Of a stretch of 64,000 nucleotides of DNA, positions 42,241 to 52,726 are shown piece by piece. Source of the stretch: Drosophila persimilis (Eukaryota; Arthropoda; Insecta; Diptera; Drosophilidae); NCBI RefSeq assembly GCF_003286085.1, contig NW_020825596.1, positions 1-64,000 of the forward strand. Reading direction: 5' to 3'. Below the pieces are notes generated by a model. The model saw nothing but the letters and a program-made list of their open reading frames with translations. It was not told where the DNA came from and did not search any database. Within the stretch, counting starts at the first letter, position 1; each line of letters starts with the position of its first letter. The position numbers and the translations under genes were made by a program.

Positions 42241-44767
42241 TGTGTTTTTATTGGCGTTTAAAATTAATCACATTTATTCACATTTATTGGGGAGAAGAAA
42301 GTTTGTCGGTAGTATTGGCGGTAGTGGTGGTGGTGGGGAAGGGACTTTTTGTCATGTCAGCGGGGGGCACGGCACAGCACGGCACGGCACACGACAGACA
42401 GCACAAGAAAAGAACAGGGCGCAACACAGAAAGAAAACGGAGATGAGATGGCGACACGGCAAAAACGACACGAAAAACGATTTTTGGCACGTCCGACGAT
42501 CGCGACCTCTCGAGCGGGCAGACGAGATGAGAGTGGCCTGGACGAGGTTCATGGTGGAACACTCATGTGTCCGCCAACTCCCATGCTCTCCACACTCGAG
42601 AGACCCGATCGCCGATCGTCATTTGCCGGTGCTCTCACCCCCGGTTCCACTTTCACTCACCCCAATATTGAGTGAGATGAAAATGGTCCGAGGGCAGCAG
42701 CACCGACAAGTAGGCAATGAAAATTGCAATGGCTGTTTGCTGTATTGGCTGTGTGTTTGTTGTTGGGTAATGGCCCGTGTCTTATGTTTCATTTCTGTTC
42801 CGTTTGTATTGGCTGCTCTGTTGTAAGGGGATGGGATGGGAAGGGGAAAGATGCCTGCTCCCGTATAACCGCCCGGATACTTTATACTTCCGGATCTACG
42901 ATCCGGGCGCGTGTAGCTCCGAAGAGACGACCGCATAGCATCTTGTGGGCGGTTGAAGTGGCTTTGTTGGGGCGTGTGGCAGAGTGGCGATGGCTGGCAG
43001 TGTAAATTTTGTTCCTGCTCAGCCTCATTTGGCATTTAGTGGTATTTGAAGTGGGTGGGGGGGGGTGGGTGTGGAGTTGGCTGGGCATAATTGCCGAAGT
43101 TGGCGGCCGATAACACACTAGCATTGATAAATGCATTTGAATTTGAAATAACTTTTTGGTGTGTTATCGGTCTGGTATTTGCGTGGTATTTTTGGTGATA
43201 CCACATGTCAAGGGGAATATGGGAATGGCAGATAGATGGGGAAGAAGAGGAAAAAAGGTAATAAACTAATCAGAAACTACTAATAATATACAATTAACTA
43301 CAAAAACTACATTAATTTACAAAAACTTATTTCTAATATCACAGGCAAGTAAGTAAAACTATGGACAAACTATCTACGGACATGCAAAAACTACAGAAAC
43401 AACAGGATTGACATCTACAACAAAAACATTGATGCAGACAAGGTAAATAAACGATAATTGACATACATTTACACACATATAAACATATTAATTACAATTT
43501 ATTTTATTTCTAACAGGAGGACAAACAACAACGGAGCACCGGCGGGCATAACAAACGCAATGCGAACATTACGCTGTATACCGGCCGGCTCTGTTGTCCC
43601 CCTGTGTGTTGTTTATTGGCGATGGCTGGATTCATGGTGTTGGCGTGCATCGTGGGCAAAATTGGAGATGGCGAGCGGCTCTAGTCCGGCCGCCCACGTT
43701 GCATCTGTCAGGTGGAGATGGCGCATCCCATCGAGTGGCACTGGTCCGGCCACCCGAGATGCATTGTCCAGTGTGTTGGCGTTGGCATCGAGGTGTGATG
43801 CCAACGAGTCGAGTATTGGCCGCATCCAAGTGGCTGCTGGTCCGGCCACCAGGATGCGTTGTCGATTCCAATTGTTGGCCGCATCCGAGTGGCTGCTGGT
43901 CCGGCCACCAGGATGCGCTGTCAGGTGGATTGGCCTGGCCTCCTCGGCCACGTTCGTCATCGGTTTGTAATGGCCTTTTGAATGGCTGCTGGTCCGGCCA
44001 TCCAGATGTGGTGTTTTGTTTTTGGCGTTTGATTTTTAATTTATGTTTATTTGTAGGTACTTGTTGGCGTTTGGATGTTGTTTGTGGCGACCCTTGTCTG
44101 GTTGGTGTTGGCGTGAAGACGTTTGCAGGCGAGTATTTGTGTTTTAATTGGCAGCCTTTTTTCCTGATTCTCCTTCTTTTGCAGGATTTGCTGGCGTCTG
44201 GCGGCTCAACACCAGGCCATCCCGCCCTCACATAATGGCATGAGTGCCGGGTGCGACCCAGTGGAGCGGCAACAGGCGCCAGCATCTGCGTCGTCGTTGG
44301 AATGGCAGCTGTTGGTTGTGAGTGGCGTGACGTCACGGCCATGGTCAGGCGGCAGCGTCATCAAAAGGGGCCTCCTTTTCCGCCCAGTTGGCAGGAAATT
44401 GTCAATGATTGTGGCGAGGCAGCTTCTTGGTGATCAGCTCTGTCTGTTTATTGGCAGGTACGTGTGGTTTTTGTGTGTTTTTGCTGTTTTTCGGGTTGGC
44501 GTGAATTGACTGTTTTTATTATATTTTAGTGGCTGGCCTCTGGACTTTTGTTGGATTGGCGGTGGTAGTGCTGCTGATGAGGCCTCCAAATTTCGCCCAT
44601 TATGCCTCAAGAGAGTTGCAGGAGTGGTGAGGCAGCTGCTGGAGGGGCAGCTCTGTCGGTTTAATGGCGGGTGAGTATGTTTGGTCATTTGCAGATTGTT
44701 GTTAATTGTGTTTAATTTTTGTCTATTTTTAGTGGCATTGGCATTAAACTTCTGCTATTTGGCGCAG
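42241..44767 (-). other. 3' UTR of unit G with predicted antisense introns
   Basis: No sense coding content. Predicted plus-strand introns are 43258-43344 (87 nt, branch-like TTCTAAT), 43443-43516 (74 nt, TTTCTAACAG at the 3' end), 44129-44184 (56 nt, GC-AG type), 44458-44529 (72 nt) and 44671-44732 (62 nt). The hairpin is at 43539-43588. TCCGGCC motifs occur near 43684, 43752, 43839, 43899 and 43994. Confidence 0.6.
43539..43588. other. Conserved imperfect stem-loop in the 3' UTR, unit G
   Basis: The arms are CCGGCGGGCATA and TGTATACCGGCC. The inner stem is CGCAATG/CATTACG with a CGAA-like loop. Compared with unit F, several stem positions differ while pairing is largely kept. The same hairpin is at 48562-48610 in H and 63860-63908 in I. 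Confidence 0.55.
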
Positions 44768-46858
44768 TCAGTACTCGCCGTAAAATCCGTCGCTTTCGAA
44801 GTCGCCGCTGGAGTGACCATTTAGAAACCTACGTAGGTCCTCGTAAGGCTCTTCATCGGTCCATTGGCTGTCGTCGTCAATGTCCATATCCGGCTCACCG
44901 TCCGATATGGCTACTGCTGCTGGTGTATTGGCTGCTGGTTGTGGTGGCGGCGGGTGTGTAGGTGGTGTTGTCTGTAGTGGCGGCATGGCTGCCAAGCCCC
45001 CGCCTCTAGCCTCTGTCAGGTTTGCGATCAGCGTGGCCATTGCTGTCAACCTTTCCTCGAGCATTTTAATTTTAATAGCGCTCTCTTTCAGGTGTTTGGC
45101 ACAGCTGTCCTTGCACTGGGCGCCTGGCTGCTGCTGCTGCTGAGCACGATTTGGGATCGGCTGCATCGGCTGGACCCTCTGGTGTTGGCGCCCCCTGGTC
45201 GATGGCTGGGGATGTTGGTCGCCATACCAATGCTGCTGCCGATGCTGCCGATCCGGTTGGTGTTGGCGTTGCTGCTGCCGATTTGGAAATGGCTGTAGAT
45301 GTGGCTGCTGCTGCTGCAACTGTCGCTGTAGTGGCTGCCGGTGGCGTTGTGCTGGCTGTTGCTGCTGGGTTGGCTGCTGAATTGGCTGTGGCTGCTGCCG
45401 TAGTGGCTGAGGCTGCTGCTGCTGCCGTCGATTCTCCTCCTCCCTGGCGACCCTGTGGGCCAGGAGCCGCTGCCTGGCTGCCTTGTAGGCGCTGCAGCCC
45501 TTGTAGGCGCTAATGTGGGCGCCCTGGCAGTTGGCGCATTTCGGATTGACGGCCCTTGGCTTGCTGCACTCCGTTGTCAGGTGCCCGCCCGCGCATTTCA
45601 TGCAGACAGCAGCTCGTCTACAATATGCGCGGGTGTGGCCAAACACCTGACATCGATGGCACTGGGCAGGGTCACGGGAGACTCCAAGTCTCTCAACCGT
45701 GACGGGCCTCCCACCCAGGCGTCGCAGCTTCAACACATCGTATTGGCCACGGTCCGGTTTGGGGGCGATCTCAGCCTCAAAGAGGTTGTATTGGCGGCTG
45801 CGATCGAACCGATCGGTGATCGCCCGAGCATACCGGACCGTGTACCCCTCGGCCTGCATGCTGTCCCGGAACCAGTCAGAGGGAGTGGAATGGGGAAGAC
45901 CTCGGATGAGGATCCTCAATCCTCTGTCCTCCACAGGCTGATGCCCGAACTCGCCGTGCCGGATGTCATTGGCAATGGCAAGGGTGTTTGTATTGGGAGT
46001 GGCAGTAGTTGTGTTGGTGTTGGTTGTGGCGTTGGTGCTGGTGTTAGTGGCGGTGACGGTGTTGGTGTTTGTATTTGTGTTTTGTGTTTGCTGCCGCTGC
46101 TGGTGATGGCGGCCCCGTCTTCTGGCCTGCTTCCTCTCACCCTCCTCATCGTCGCTCTCACTGTCGATGAGGGCGCGGCGTCGTTTTGGTGTTGGTGGGA
46201 TTGGCTGTGGTTGTGTAGTTGTTGCTGTTTGTGTAGTTGCTGGCTGGGCTATGGCTTGGATCGACCCGTTGCTCGAGCTCGAACCAAGTTCGACTCGCAA
46301 CAGGTTCGATCCGTTCATGAGTGTGTGTGTGGCTGCCCGTTGGCCGCTTTGGCGCTCTGCTCCTGCGCGTCGGCTTGCCGGCTCTCCTCCGTCTTCTCCC
46401 TCTCCCGTTACTCCCGAACGGTTTTCAATGTTCGAGAGCGTGAGAGGCGGGAAAAGCGGCAGCGAGAGCGGCGTCCTATCGGCCTTTCCCTTTCGGTTTG
46501 GCGGGTTTTTGGGTTTTGGCGGGGTTGCGGGATTTGCAGTGGGTATTTTTGTTGGTATTGGCGCTGCTAATTTGATGGGGCTCGAGGGGGGAGTGGCTGT
46601 GGCCGTGGATATGTCGGCCATGGCAATGGCTGGGTACTCACACGATGGGTGACTGTGGCGACGTCGCTCTGTATTGGCTGGGGCGTTTGTGTTGGTGTTG
46701 GCGCCTGCGCCGAGGGCTCTGCTGCTGCTGCTGCTATTGGCGGTGTTGGTGTTGATGTTGTTGGCTGCTGCTGCTGCTGCTAGAGCGCCTCTGCGGGCCG
46801 CTCTGCCGCCGTCGCTGTGGCGTCTATTCGACCCTCGTCTGGCCATTCCTCTCGTCAT
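44768..46858 (-). CDS. gag: Gag of family 2, unit G (intact)
   Basis: 696 codons in one frame, starting MTRGMARRGSNRRHS at 46858 and ending DGFYGEY. Core and knuckles match unit F (knuckles about residues 397-453). It lacks the roughly 90-residue Gln/Arg/Asn/Thr-rich insert of F before the core and has a different Gln-rich spacer after the knuckles (HLQPFPNRQQQRQHQ). It is almost identical to unit H. The role is inferred as for unit F. Confidence 0.9.
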   Translation of the reverse strand: MTRGMARRGSNRRHSDGGRAARRGALAAAAAANNINTNTANSSSSSRALGAGANTNTNAPANTERRRHSHPSCEYPAIAMADISTATATPPSSPIKLAAPIPTKIPTANPATPPKPKNPPNRKGKADRTPLSLPLFPPLTLSNIENRSGVTGEGEDGGEPASRRAGAERQSGQRAATHTLMNGSNLLRVELGSSSSNGSIQAIAQPATTQTATTTQPQPIPPTPKRRRALIDSESDDEEGERKQARRRGRHHQQRQQTQNTNTNTNTVTATNTSTNATTNTNTTTATPNTNTLAIANDIRHGEFGHQPVEDRGLRILIRGLPHSTPSDWFRDSMQAEGYTVRYARAITDRFDRSRQYNLFEAEIAPKPDRGQYDVLKLRRLGGRPVTVERLGVSRDPAQCHRCQVFGHTRAYCRRAAVCMKCAGGHLTTECSKPRAVNPKCANCQGAHISAYKGCSAYKAARQRLLAHRVAREEENRRQQQQPQPLRQQPQPIQQPTQQQQPAQRHRQPLQRQLQQQQPHLQPFPNRQQQRQHQPDRQHRQQHWYGDQHPQPSTRGRQHQRVQPMQPIPNRAQQQQQPGAQCKDSCAKHLKESAIKIKMLEERLTAMATLIANLTEARGGGLAAMPPLQTTPPTHPPPPQPAANTPAAVAISDGEPDMDIDDDSQWTDEEPYEDLRRFLNGHSSGDFESDGFYGEY

Positions 46859-46990
46859 TGTTGTTGCTGGTTTGTGTGTTGGCGATTTGCTGTCTGTTTG
46901 TTGCTCTTTTCCTTATTAAAAAGTCTCTTGTGTGTGTGTGTTTGTGTTTAATGTATTTATTGGCACTTTCTGTCTCTTTTACACAGTTTT

Positions 46991-47257
46991 CTCTAGTTAG
47001 TTTGTGTATATTTATGTTATTTGTTGGCGTTTAAACTCTAGTTAGTTTGTGTATATTTATGTTATTTGTTGGCGTTTAAACTCTAGTTAGTTTGTGTATA
47101 TTTATGTTATTTATTGGCGTTTAAACTCTAGTTAGTTTGTGTATATTTATGTTATTTGTTGGCGTCTCTAGTTAGTTTGTGTATATTTATGTTATTTATT
47201 GGCGTTTAAACTCTAGTTAGTTTGTGTTTATCATTAGGTTTGTGTTTATCATTAGTT
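46991..47257 (-). repeat. 3'-terminal 45-bp tandem repeats, unit H
   Basis: Copies start at 46991, 47036, 47081, 47126, 47166 and 47211. This is the same pattern, including the 40-bp step, as in unit G, which supports a shared recent origin. They lie directly upstream of the 5' UTR of unit G. Confidence 0.85.
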
Positions 47258-49790
47258 TGTGTTTTTATTGGCGTTTAAAATTAATCACATTTATTCACAT
47301 TTATTGGGGAGAAGAAAGTTTGTCGGTAGTATTGGCGGTAGTGGTGGTGGTGGGGAAGGGACTTTTTGTCATGTCAGCGGGGGGCACGGCACAGCACGGC
47401 ACGGCACACGACAGACAGCACAAGAAAAGAACAGGGCGCAACACAGAAAGAAAACGGAGATGAGATGGCGACACGGCAAAAACGACACGAAAAACGATTT
47501 TTGGCACGTCCGACGATCGCGACCTCTCGAGCGGGCAGACGAGATGAGAGTGGCCTGGACGAGGTTCATGGTGGAACACTCATGTGTCCGCCAACTCCCA
47601 TGCTCTCCACACTCGAGAGACCCGATCGCCGATCGTCATTTGCCGGTGCTCTCACCCCCGGTTCCACTTTCACTCACCCCAATATTGAGTGAGATGAAAA
47701 TGGTCCGAGGGCAGCAGCACCGACAAGTAGGCAATGAAAATTGCAATGGCTGTTTGCTGTATTGGCTGTGTGTTTGTTGTTGGGTAATGGCCCGTGTCTT
47801 ATGTTTCATTTCTGTTCCGTTTGTATTGGCTGCTCTGTTGTAAGGGGATGGGATGGGAAGGGGAAAGATGCCTGCTCCCGTATAACCGCCCGGATACTTT
47901 ATACTTCCGGATCTACGATCCGGGCGCGTGTAGCTCCGAAGAGACGACCGCATAGCATCTTGTGGGCGGTTGAAGTGGCTTTGTTGGGGCGTGTGGCAGA
48001 GTGGCGATGGCTGGCAGTGTAAATTTTGTTCCTGCTCAGCCTCATTTGGCATTTAGTGGTATTTGAAGTGGGTGGGGGGGGTGGGTGTGGAGTTGGCTGG
48101 GCATAATTGCCGAAGTTGGCGGCCGATAACACACTAGCATTGATAAATGCATTTGAATTTGAAATAACTTTTTGGTGTGTTATCGGTCAATGGTCTGGTA
48201 TTTGCGTGGTATTTTTGGTGATACCACATGTCAAGGGGAATATGGGAATGGCAGATAGATGGGGAAGAAGAGGAAAAAAGGTAATAAACTAATCAGAAAC
48301 TACTAATAATATACAATTAACTACAAAAACTACATTAATTTACAAAAACTTATTTCTAATATCACAGGCAAGTAAGTAAAACTATGGACAAACTATCTAC
48401 GGACATGCAAAAACTACAGAAACAACAGGATTGACATCTACAACAAAAACATTGATGCAGACAAGGTAAATAAACGATAATTGACATACATTTACACACA
48501 TATAAACATATTAATTACAATTTATTTTATTTCTAACAGGAGGACAAACAACAACGGAGCACCGGCGGGCATAACAAACGCAATGCGAACATTACGCTGT
48601 ATACCGGCCGGCTCTGTTGTCCCCCTGTGTGTTGTTTATTGGCGATGGCTGGATTCATGGTGTTGGCGTGCATCGTGGGCAAAATTGGAGATGGCGAGCG
48701 GCTCTAGTCCGGCCGCCCACGTTGCATCTGTCAGGTGGAGATGGCGCATCCCATCGAGTGGCACTGGTCCGGCCACCCGAGATGCATTGTCCAGTGTGTT
48801 GGCGTTGGCATCGAGGTGTGATGCCAACGAGTCGAGTATTGGCCGCATCCAAGTGGCTGCTGGTCCGGCCACCAGGATGCGTTGTCGATTCCAATTGTTG
48901 GCCGCATCCGAGTGGCTGCTGGTCCGGCCACCAGGATGCGCTGTCAGGTGGATTGGCCTGGCCTCCTCGGCCACGTTCGTCATCGGTTTGTAATGGCCTT
49001 TTGAATGGCTGCTGGTCCGGCCATCCAGATGTGGTGTTTTGTTTTTGGCGTTTGATTTTTAATTTATGTTTATTTGTAGGTACTTGTTGGCGTTTGGATG
49101 TTGTTTGTGGCGACCCTTGTCTGGTTGGTGTTGGCGTGAAGACGTTTGCAGGCGAGTATTTGTGTTTTAATTGGCAGCCTTTTTTCCTGATTCTCCTTCT
49201 TTTGCAGGATTTGCTGGCGTCTGGCGGCTCAACACCAGGCCATCCCGCCCTCACATAATGGCATGAGTGACGGGTGCGACCCAGTGGAGCGGCAACAGGC
49301 GCCAGCATCTGCGTCGTCGTTGGAATGGCAGCTGTTGGTTGTGAGTGGCGTGACGTCACGGCCATGGTCAGGCGGCAGCGTCATCAAAAGGGGCCTCCTT
49401 TTCCGCCCAGTTGGCAGGAAATTGTCAATGATTGTGGCGAGGCAGCTTCTTGGTGATCAGCTCTGTCTGTTTATTGGCAGGTACGTGTGGTTTTTGTGTG
49501 TTTTTGCTGTTTTTCGGGTTGGCGTGAATTGACTGTTTTTATTATGTTTTAGTGGCTGGGCTCTGGACTTTTGTTGGATTGGCGGTGGTAGTGCTGCTGA
49601 TGAGGCCTCCAAATTTCGCCCATTATGCCTCAAGAGAGTTGCAGGAGTGGTGAGGCAGCTGCTGGAGGGGCAGCTCTGTCGGTTTAATGGCGGGTGAGTA
49701 TGTTTGGTCATTTGCAGATTGTTGTTAATTGTGTTTAATTTTTGTCTATTTTTAGTGGCATTGGCATTAAACTTCTGCTATTTGGCGCAG
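47258..49790 (-). other. 3' UTR of unit H with hairpin and predicted antisense introns
   Basis: No sense coding content. Predicted plus-strand introns are 48281-48367 (87 nt), 48466-48539 (74 nt), 49152-49207 (56 nt, GC-AG), 49481-49552 (72 nt) and 49694-49755 (62 nt). The hairpin is at 48562-48610. The layout matches unit G base for base apart from a few changes. Confidence 0.6.
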
Positions 49791-51881
49791 TCAGTACTCG
49801 CCGTAAAATCCGTCGCTTTCGAAGTCGCCGCTGGAGTGACCATTTAGAAACCTACGTAGGTCCTCGTAAGGCTCTTCATCGGTCCATTGGCTGTCGTCGT
49901 CAATGTCCATATCCGGCTCACCGTCCGATATGGCTACTGCTGCTGGTGTATTGGCTGCTGGTTGTGGTGGCGGCGGGTGTGTAGGTGGTGTTGTCTGTAG
50001 TGGCGGCATGGCTGCCAAGCCCCCGCCTCTAGCCTCTGTCAGGTTTGCGATCAGCGTGGCCATTGCTGTCAACCTTTCCTCCAGCATTTTAATTTTAATA
50101 GCGCTCTCTTTCAGGTGTTTGGCACAGCTGTCCTTGCACTGGGCGCCTGGCTGCTGCTGCTGCTGAGCACGATTTGGGATCGGCTGCATCGGCTGGACCC
50201 TCTGGTGTTGGCGCCCCCTGGTCGATGGCTGGGGATGTTGGTCGCCATACCAATGCTGCTGCCGATGCTGCCGATCCGGTTGGTGTTGGCGTTGCTGCTG
50301 CCGATTTGGAAATGGCTGTAGATGTGGCTGCTGCTGCTGCAACTGTCGCTGTAGTGGCTGCCGGTGGCGTTGTGCTGGCTGTTGCTGCTGGGTTGGCTGC
50401 TGAATTGGCTGTGGCTGCTGCCGTAGTGGCTGAGGCTGCTGCTGCTGCCGTCGATTCTCCTCCTCCCTGGCGACCCTGTGGGCCAGGAGCCGCTGCCTGG
50501 CTGCCTTGTAGGCGCTGCAGCCCTTGTAGGCGCTAATGTGGGCGCCCTGGCAGTTGGCGCATTTCGGATTGACGGCCCTTGGCTTGCTGCACTCCGTTGT
50601 CAGGTGCCCGCCCGCGCATTTCATGCAGACAGCAGCTCGTCTACAATATGCGCGGGTGTGGCCAAACACCTGACATCGATGGCACTGGGCAGGGTCACGG
50701 GAGACTCCAAGTCTCTCAACCGTGACGGGCCTCCCACCCAGGCGTCGCAGCTTCAACACATCGTATTGGCCACGGTCCGGTTTGGGGGCGATCTCAGCCT
50801 CAAAGAGGTTGTATTGGCGGCTGCGATCGAACCGATCGGTGATCGCCCGAGCATACCGGACCGTGTACCCCTCGGCCTGCATGCTGTCCCGGAACCAGTC
50901 AGAGGGAGTGGAATGGGGAAGACCTCGGATGAGGATCCTCAATCCTCTGTCCTCCACAGGCTGATGCCCGAACTCGCCGTGCCGGATGTCATTGGCAATG
51001 GCAAGGGTGTTTGTATTGGGAGTGGCAGTAGTTGTGTTGGTGTTGGTTGTGGCGTTGGTGCTGGTGTTAGTGGCGGTGACGGTGTTGGTGTTTGTATTTG
51101 TGTTTTGTGTTTGCTGCCGCTGCTGGTGATGGCGGCCCCGTCTTCTGGCCTGCTTCCTCTCACCCTCCTCATCGTCGCTCTCACTGTCGATGAGGGCGCG
51201 GCGTCGTTTTGGTGTTGGTGGGATTGGCTGTGGTTGTGTAGTTGTTGCTGTTTGTGTAGTTGCTGGCTGGGCTATGGCTTGGATCGACCCGTTGCTCGAG
51301 CTCGAACCAAGTTCGACTCGCAACAGGTTCGATCCGTTCATGAGTGTGTGTGTGGCTGCCCGTTGGCCGCTTTGGCGCTCTGCTCCTGCGCGTCGGCTTG
51401 CCGGCTCTCCTCCGTCTTCTCCCTCTCCCGTTACTCCCGAACGGTTTTCAATGTTCGAGAGCGTGAGAGGCGGGAAAAGCGGCAGCGAGAGCGGCGTCCT
51501 ATCGGCCTTTCCCTTTCGGTTTGGCGGGTTTTTGGGTTTTGGCGGGGTTGCGGGATTTGCAGTGGGTATTTTTGTTGGTATTGGCGCTGCTAATTTGATG
51601 GGGCTCGAGGGGGGAGTGGCTGTGGCCGTGGATATGTCGGCCATGGCAATGGCTGGGTACTCACACGATGGGTGACTGTGGCGACGTCGCTCTGTATTGG
51701 CTGGGGCGTTTGTGTTGGTGTTGGCGCCTGCGCCGAGGGCTCTGCTGCTGCTGCTGCTATTGGCGGTGTTGGTGTTGATGTTGTTGGCTGCTGCTGCTGC
51801 TGCTAGAGCGCCTCTGCGGGCCGCTCTGCCGCCGTCGCTGTGGCGTCTATTCGACCCTCGTCTGGCCATTCCTCTCGTCAT
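49791..51881 (-). CDS. gag: Gag of family 2, unit H (intact)
   Basis: 696 codons starting MTRGMARRGSNRRHS at 51881. As far as I can see, the protein is the same as that of unit G, with the RRM-like core, three zinc knuckles, Gln/Pro-rich region and acidic C terminus. Together with F and G it shows that family-2 Gag stays open in three successive copies, unlike family 1. Confidence 0.9.
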   Translation of the reverse strand: MTRGMARRGSNRRHSDGGRAARRGALAAAAAANNINTNTANSSSSSRALGAGANTNTNAPANTERRRHSHPSCEYPAIAMADISTATATPPSSPIKLAAPIPTKIPTANPATPPKPKNPPNRKGKADRTPLSLPLFPPLTLSNIENRSGVTGEGEDGGEPASRRAGAERQSGQRAATHTLMNGSNLLRVELGSSSSNGSIQAIAQPATTQTATTTQPQPIPPTPKRRRALIDSESDDEEGERKQARRRGRHHQQRQQTQNTNTNTNTVTATNTSTNATTNTNTTTATPNTNTLAIANDIRHGEFGHQPVEDRGLRILIRGLPHSTPSDWFRDSMQAEGYTVRYARAITDRFDRSRQYNLFEAEIAPKPDRGQYDVLKLRRLGGRPVTVERLGVSRDPAQCHRCQVFGHTRAYCRRAAVCMKCAGGHLTTECSKPRAVNPKCANCQGAHISAYKGCSAYKAARQRLLAHRVAREEENRRQQQQPQPLRQQPQPIQQPTQQQQPAQRHRQPLQRQLQQQQPHLQPFPNRQQQRQHQPDRQHRQQHWYGDQHPQPSTRGRQHQRVQPMQPIPNRAQQQQQPGAQCKDSCAKHLKESAIKIKMLEERLTAMATLIANLTEARGGGLAAMPPLQTTPPTHPPPPQPAANTPAAVAISDGEPDMDIDDDSQWTDEEPYEDLRRFLNGHSSGDFESDGFYGEY

Positions 51882-52013
51882 TGTTGTTGCTGGTTTGTGT
51901 GTTGGCGATTTGCTGTCTGTTTGTTGCTCTTTTCCTTATTAAAAAGTCTCTTGTGTGTGTGTGTTTGTGTTTAATGTATTTATTGGCACTTTCTGTCTCT
52001 TTTACACAGTTTT

Positions 52014-52195
52014 CTCTAGTTAGTTTGTGTATATTTATGTTATTTGTTGGCGTTTAAACTCTAGTTAGTTTGTGTATATTTATGTTATTTGTTGGCGTTT
52101 AAACTCTAGTTAGTTTGTGTATATTTATGTTATTTATTGGCGTTTAAACTCTAGTTAGTTTGTGTTTATCATTAGGTTTGTGTTTTTCTTGGCGT
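52014..52195 (-). repeat. 3'-terminal 45-bp tandem repeats, unit I
   Basis: Copies start at 52014, 52059, 52104 and 52149; the last is diverged. There are fewer copies than in G and H, and the 40-bp step is absent. Confidence 0.85.
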
Positions 52196-52726
52196 TTAAA
52201 ATTAATCACATTTATTCACACATTTATTGGGGAGCAGAAAGCTTGTCGGTAGTAGTATTGGCGGTGGTGGTGGTGGGGGGGAAGGGACTTTTTGTCATGT
52301 CAGCGGGGGGGGGCACGGCACAGCACGGCACGGCACACGACAGACAGCACAAAAAGAAAACAGGGCGCAACACATAAAGAAAACGGAGATGAGATGGCGA
52401 CACGGCAAAAAACGACACGAAAAACGATTTTTTTTTTGGCACGTCCGACGATCGCGACCTCTCGAGCGGGCAGACGAGATGAGAGTGGCCTGGACGAGGT
52501 TCATGGTGGAACACTCATGTGTCCGCCAACTCCCATGCTCTCCACACTCGAGAGACCCGATCGCCGATCGTCATTTACCGGTGCTCTCACCCCCGGTTCC
52601 ACTTTCACACACCCCAATATTGAGTGAGATGAAAATGGTCCGAGGGCAGCAGCACCGACAAGTAGGCAATGAAATTTTGCAATGGCTGCTTGCATTAGTG
52701 GCTGTGTGTGTTGTTGTTGGGCAATG

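Larger units (their letters stand above)
41974..46990 (-). mobile_element. Telomeric gag-only retrotransposon, family 2, unit G
   Basis: Length is 5,017 bp. The 3' terminal repeats start at 41974 next to the 5' end of unit F (acacagtttt on the plus strand). The 5' UTR is about 132 bp. Gag is intact and the 3' UTR is about 2.8 kb. It is nearly identical to unit H: I noticed only a handful of differences, including a short insertion near the GGTC/AATGG site at 43167 and G-run length. No pol is present. Confidence 0.9.
46991..52013 (-). mobile_element. Telomeric gag-only retrotransposon, family 2, unit H
   Basis: Length is 5,023 bp. It is nearly identical to unit G across gag, UTRs and the repeat pattern at the 3' end. 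The 5' end is next to the 3' repeats of unit I at 52014. Such close identity means either two very recent insertions from one source or a recent duplication within the array. Confidence 0.9.

Noticed and set aside
42284-42826. Open frames around 42284-42826, conserved in F, G, H and I
   Set aside because: They are conserved only because the 3' UTR is repeated. Both strands and several frames are open, with no known motif.
45455-46570. Long plus-strand open frame (371 codons) opposite family-2 gag, also at 40187 and 50478
   Set aside because: It mirrors the Gag frame on the other strand. Gln, Asn and Ala codon runs read as Ala, Val, Leu or Cys runs on the opposite strand, and no protein family is recognisable.
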